Assembly (NCBI RefSeq): GCF_012489685.1
Contig: NC_080044.1
Span: 57,713,507 to 57,777,506, forward strand
DNA: 64,000 nt
From: Lotus japonicus
Taxonomy: Eukaryota; Streptophyta; Magnoliopsida; Fabales; Fabaceae
Reading direction: 5' to 3'
In this document: piece after piece, positions 59,433-64,000 of the stretch
Layout of the letters: each line of letters opens with the position of its first letter
How positions within the stretch are numbered: the first letter of the stretch is position 1
Notes under the pieces: model-generated
What the model was told of the DNA's origin: nothing
Databases searched by the model: none
Seen by the model: the letters and a program-made list of their open reading frames with translations, nothing else
Position numbers and translations under genes: made by a program

Positions 59433-59939
59433 ACTAGTGCCTGAAGAAGTCCCTCCCACAGGCACCTCCTCCGAGGGGTCCTCGTCGTCCCGAAGGCGAC
59501 GGTGTGGTGGTACTTCCAGTCCAGGTCCGTAGTGTACACCCGGTGGCAAGTTGAAGCTGACAGTGTAGCGCCTCCAAACTCCGTGCGTCAGGCTTGGCAT
59601 CCGGTCAACGCGATCCTCATTATTCGCCCCGAATAGATAGCTCGGTGGCCGGCGGGGTCGACCACCCATGAGCCTGGGGTGTCTTGGTCCAACATCTCAA
59701 ACCTGGTCCCCCCGAAGGACGACCGTCTCGTACCAGTCCGCCATACTCGACTGACAATGGCGTAGTCCGCCCAAACACACACAAGAAGACGCGAGGGTCA
59801 ACTCCAAAGAATTATATAATTAATAAAACCAGATATATAGGATAATAATTATTTAGCCTCTCAGGCTTATAAGTTTAGGGATAACATCCTAGGGTTGCAT
59901 ATTTCACAATGAATATAAAAGATCATAATAACAAATAAC
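59433..59939 (-). mobile_element. Fragment of a third Tekay LTR with part of the LTR ORF
   Basis: Resembles 5680-6200 of the shared LTR. On the minus strand it encodes LDQDTPGSWVVDPAGHRAIY, then after a missing g (atgagg for atggagg) continues in another frame as EDRVD...RRYTVSFNLPPGVHYG and DDEDPSEEVPVG. So it is a frameshifted copy of the ORF at 5517-6200. The right end is broken by a SIRE insertion with ataac (59935-59939) as candidate target duplication. Confidence 0.75.
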
Positions 59940-61148
59940 TGTAAGATCAAGTTTTTGATCTAGTAGTTACAACTCTATGTTTTGATGATTACAAGTTAAC
60001 CTTTTGATATGAACAATTGTGGTACTCTAACGTGTTTGTCTGAGTGTGCTATTTGCAGGTTCTGACCTCAACTCAATCTCACACAAATCAGAAGCACTGT
60101 GTATAAAGAGTGACCCAAGCAACGCTTTCGCATTCACCATGTTCAGTATGAACAGTGGAAAAGCTTCAGAAGTTCTGAAGTTATACAAACTCTGATGTGG
60201 ACTCAGTCACTAGAAGTTCTGAAGATCCAGAAAGTCTGATAACCAAGAAACACTGAAGGCTCAGATGTTCTGATGGTGTAGAAGACTCTGAAGATCCAGA
60301 AGCTGAATAGTGGAAACTCTGAAGTCCAGAAGCAAGAAACTCTGAAGGCCATGTTCTTCCCTCTTAGTTCAGAATCAGAAGATACAATGGTCAGAGGATC
60401 TGTGCTTTCCCTCTGACTCTGATCAACCGGCTTCACAAGTTCCAATATGAAGCATTCCCCTGATCAGAAGTCTCCTAGGTTTAAAGGTCGCGTCGCTATC
60501 CAAGTACAAAAGCTACTGTACCTTCCTGACGACCTACCTAACGTTCTCAGCCACAGCAGAAGCTGGATTTCCAGAACTGCCCTCCAACGGTAGCATTTCC
60601 CATGCATCGCTCAACCCTAATCCTTGGAGTATATAAAGGCTGAAGACTGAAAGAAACGGCTAGAAGCATTCACATACGCAAGACATATTCTTTAAATTCT
60701 TCTAAGTTTTCTTTCATCTGAAATTCATTGAGTTTACTATTAGCTTTTTAGAAGCAAATCTCTTGTAAACAATTCTTTGATAAACAGTTTGTTTAGTTCC
60801 TTTAGGAGATCAAGGTTGATCGAATCCTAGAGAAGACTAAGAGAGTGAATCTTAGTGTGAGCTAAGTCAGTGTAATTGTTAGTCACTTGTAGGTTTCAAG
60901 TGCAGTTGTAACTCTTACCTGATTAGTGGATTGCCTTCATTCTAAGAAGGAAGAAATCACCTTAACGGGTGGACTGGAGTAGCTTGAGTGATTATATCAA
61001 GTGAACCAGGATAAAATCCTTGTGTGCTTTTCTATCTCTTATCTTTAGCACTTAAGTTCTCGAAAGATTTGTCAAAATATTTAAGGTGGAAGTTTTATAC
61101 TGAAAACGTTATTCAAACCCCCCCTTTCTACCGTTTTTCATACCTTCA
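59940..61148 (+). mobile_element. SIRE copy 4 5' LTR
   Basis: 1209 bp from tgtaagatcaag to cataccttca, TATA variant tatataaa at 60630-60637. Followed by PBS at 61151-61162. The element continues beyond the window. Confidence 0.94.
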
Positions 61149-61150
61149 AT

Positions 61151-61162
61151 TGGTATCAGAGC
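61151..61162 (+). other. Primer binding site, SIRE copy 4
   Basis: tggtatcagagc two bases after the LTR. Confidence 0.92.
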
Positions 61163-61220
61163 GCAAGTTCTGATTACCACACCTAACAGTGTTCAGTGAT
61201 CCGGGCCGGTGTGAAAAACA

Positions 61221-63062
61221 ATGGCTGCCACCACCAGTGAAACTCAAAGAGATGGTTACAATGCAAAGCCTCCTATGTTCGACGGTCAAAGGTTCGAATA
61301 TTGGAAAGATAGACTGGAAAGTTTCTTTCTGGGTTTCGATGCAGATCTCTAGGATATTATTGTGGATGGCTACGAGCGTCCAGTTGATGCAGATGGCAAG
61401 AAGATCCCAAGGTCAGAGATGACTGCAGATCAAAAGAAGCTGTACTCACAACATCACAAAGCAAGAGCAATTCTTCTAAGTGCTATTTCCTACGAAGAGT
61501 ACCAGAAGATTACAGATCGTGAGTTTGCAAAAGGCATTTTCGAATCTCTGAAGATGTCTCATGAAGGAAACAAGAAAGTCAAAGAATCAAAGGCATTGTC
61601 TTTGATCCAAAAGTATGAATCCTTCATCATGGAGCCAAATGAGTCCATTGAAGAAATGTTCTCCAGATTTCAGTTGCTTGTAGCTGGCATACGACCTCTC
61701 AACAAGAGCTACACAACAAAAGATCATGTCATAAGGGTCATCAGGTGTCTTCCTGAAAGTTGGATGCCTTTGGTGACTTCAATAGAGCTCACGAGAGACG
61801 TTGAGAATATGAGTTTAGAAGAACTCATCAGCATTTTGAAATGCCATGAGCTGAAGCGCTCAGAGATGCAAGATCTGAGGAAAAAGTCCATAGCCTTGAA
61901 ATCCAAATCTGAAAAGGCTAAGGTTGAGAAGTCAAAAGCTCTTCAAGCTGAAGAAGAGGAATCTGAAGAAGCATCAGAAGATTCTGATGAAGATGAGCTG
62001 ACTCTGATCTCCAAGAGACTCAATCGCATCTGGAAGCACAGGCAGAGCAAATACAAAGGCTCTGGAAAGGCAAGAGGAAAGTATGAGTCCTCAGGTCAGA
62101 AGAAGTCTTCAATCAAGGAAGTCACATGCTTTGAGTGCAAAGAATCTGGGCACTACAAAAGTGATTGTCCAAAGTTGAAGAAGGACAAGAAGCCAAAGAA
62201 GCACTTCAAGACGAAGAAGAGTCTGATGGTGACATTTGATGAATCAGAGTCAGAGGATGTTGACTCTGATGGTGAAGTCCAAGGACTCATGGCCATTGTC
62301 AAAGACAAAGGAGCAGAGTCAAAGGAAGCTGTTGACTCTGACTCAGAATCAGAAGGAGATCCTAACTCAGACGATGAAAATGAGGTATTCGCTTCCTTCT
62401 CTACCTCTGAACTGAAACATGCATTGTCTGATATCATGGATAAGTATAACTCCTTATTGTCTAAGCATAAGAAGCTGAAAAAGAACTTATCTGCTGTTTC
62501 CAAAACTCCTTCTGAACATGAGAAAATTATTTCTGATTTGAAAAATGATAATCATGCCTTGATCAATTCTAACTCTGTGCTTAAGAACCAGATTGCTAAG
62601 TTAGAAGAAATTGTTGCCTGTGATGCCTCTGATTGTAGAAATGAATCCAAGTATGAAAAGTATTTTCAAAGATTCCTAGCTAAAAGCGTGGATAGAAGCT
62701 TAATGGCTTCAATGATCTATGGCGTAAGCAGAAATGGAATGCATGGCATTGGCTATTCTAAACCAATTAGAAATGAGCCCTCTGTGTCTAAAGCTAAATC
62801 TTTATATGAATGCTTTGTTCCCTCTGGTACCATATTGCCTGATCCTGTACCTGCTAAAGTTGCTAAAAACCCTCTTAAAAAGGGATCTTTCTCTATGACT
62901 AAATATCATGCAAATATTCCTTTAAAATATCATGTTGAGACACCCAAGGTGATCAGAACCTCTGGGGTAACTAACAAAAAGGACCCAGAAAGTGGGTACC
63001 TAAGGACAAGATTATCTATGTTGCAGATATCCTTGATAGCTCCACTGAAACACCAATCATGA
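61221..63062 (+). pseudogene. gag: SIRE copy 4 gag with nonsense codon and frameshift
   Basis: Same start as copy 1. Codon 44 is TAG (61350-61352) where copy 1 has TGG. The rest is open and nearly identical, including the CCHC knuckle, to about 62978, where a 1-bp deletion (aacaaaaagg for aacaagagagg) moves gag into the pol frame. That frame then meets a TGA (63060-63062) at the Trp of the protease motif WYLDSG. The gag C-terminal overlap is thus lost. Confidence 0.9.
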
Positions 63063-64000
63063 TATCTGGACAGTGGATGCTCGCGTCACATGACGGGAGA
63101 AAAGCGTATGTTCCGAGAGCTGAAACTTAAGCCTGGAGGCGAAGTTGGCTTTGGAGGAAATGAAAAGGGTAAAATTGTTGGTACTGGTACTATTTGTGTA
63201 GATAGTAGTCCATGCATTGATAATGTGTTATTGGTAGACGGCTTAACACATAACTTATTGTCTATAAGTCAATTAGCTGACAAGGGTTATGATGTTATAT
63301 TCAATCAAAAGTCCTGCCGGGCTGTAAGTCAGATCGATGGCTCTGTTCTGTTTAACAGCAAGAGGAAGAACAACATTTATAAGATCAGATTATCTGAGTT
63401 GGAGGCTCAGAATGTGAAGTGCCTTCTGTCTGTTAATGAAGAGCAGTGGGTATGGCATAGACGGTTAGGGCATGCCAGTATGAGAAAGATTTCTCAGCTG
63501 AGCAAGCTAAACCTTGTCAGGGGCTTACCCAATCTGAAGTTCGCTTCAGACGCTCTTTGTGAAGCATGTCAGAAAGGCAAATTCACAAAAGTCCCTTTCA
63601 AGGCAAAGAATGTTGTCTCAACCTCAAGGCCGTTGGAACTTCTGCATATCGACCTTTTTGGACCAGTGAAAACTGAGTCTATAGGTGGCAAGAGATATGG
63701 GATGGTTATCGTTGATGACTATAGCCGCTGGACATGGGTAAAGTTTCTAACCCGCAAGGATGAGTCTCATGCTGTGTTCTCTACCTTCATTGCTCAAGTG
63801 CAAAACGAGAAGGCTTGTAGGATTGTGCATGTCAGAAGTGACCATGGTGGAGAGTTTGAGAATGACAAGTTTGAGAGTCTGTTTCATTCCTATGGAATTG
63901 CACATGATTTCTCTTGTCCCAGAACTCCTCAACAAAATGGTGTTGTTGAGAGGAAGAACAGAACTTTTCAGGAGATGGCTAGAACCATGCTCCAAGAAAC
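63063..64000 (+). CDS. pol: SIRE copy 4 pol, 5' part (runs off the window)
   Basis: Open from [12 protein letters not shown] to the last base, covering protease, the GAG-pre-integrase zinc region and the integrase core with Asp (HIDLFG), Asp (SDHGGEF) and Glu (VVERKN). No stop or indel is seen in the 312 codons. It is cut from gag by the TGA at 63060, so expression is doubtful. RT and RNase H lie outside. Confidence 0.88.

Noticed and set aside
1..64000. Host genes, tRNA or rRNA genes
   Set aside because: Nothing outside retrotransposons and satellite shows coding or RNA-gene features that I can recognise; the tRNA-like strings are primer binding sites.

Overview
The window is repeat-dense plant nuclear DNA. 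I find no ordinary host gene. Everything recognisable is LTR retrotransposon or tandem satellite. The Ty1/copia elements look like Sireviruses (SIRE type): a long Gag, an extra ORF after pol, and several GGGGGA tracts before the 3' LTR. Their proteins look most like legume SIRE elements, so I infer a Fabaceae genome and pericentromeric or similar heterochromatin; the species is unknown. Two 100-N runs show a scaffolded draft assembly.

Layout. (1) 1-13374, minus strand: two Ty3/gypsy Tekay-type chromovirus copies in tandem sharing one 4.1-kb LTR (partial LTR, intact gag-pol, full LTR, broken gag-pol). The second copy runs straight into satellite. (2) 13375-42012: an array of a ~190-bp satellite with higher-order structure, split by a complete, young SIRE element (20336-32423, plus strand, TSD aaatt). 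(3) 42013-44730: the 5' part of a second plus-strand SIRE, ending in an N gap. (4) 44851-48560: the 3' part of a minus-strand SIRE, cut by (5) 48561-59332, a deleted, probably non-autonomous Tekay-like element whose LTRs carry a large minisatellite. (6) After the second N gap, a fragment of another Tekay LTR (59433-59939), then (7) a fourth SIRE copy, plus strand, running off the end (59940-64000).

The most unusual material is extra coding capacity inside these elements. Both SIRE copies that retain their 3' region carry a 130-codon antisense ORF between the env-like ORF and the 3' LTR. In both copies it has a TATA box about 50 bp upstream, an AATAAA about 43 bp downstream, no indels, and mostly wobble-position changes, while the adjacent env-like ORF is frameshifted in both. 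Separately, the long LTRs of two diverged Tekay copies share a sense-strand peptide (WVVDPA...SFNLPPG) whose differences also fall largely at third codon positions. Both look like conserved accessory genes of retrotransposons.

Within each element, gag supplies the particle, pol supplies protease, integrase, reverse transcriptase and RNase H, and the PBS (tggtatcagagc, initiator-Met tRNA type) and PPT prime DNA synthesis. Only the first Tekay copy and the first SIRE copy keep a near-complete gag-pol set. Order of events inferred from nesting: satellite, then SIRE copies into it; SIRE 44851-48560, then Tekay 48561 into it; Tekay LTR fragment 59433, then SIRE 59940 into it.
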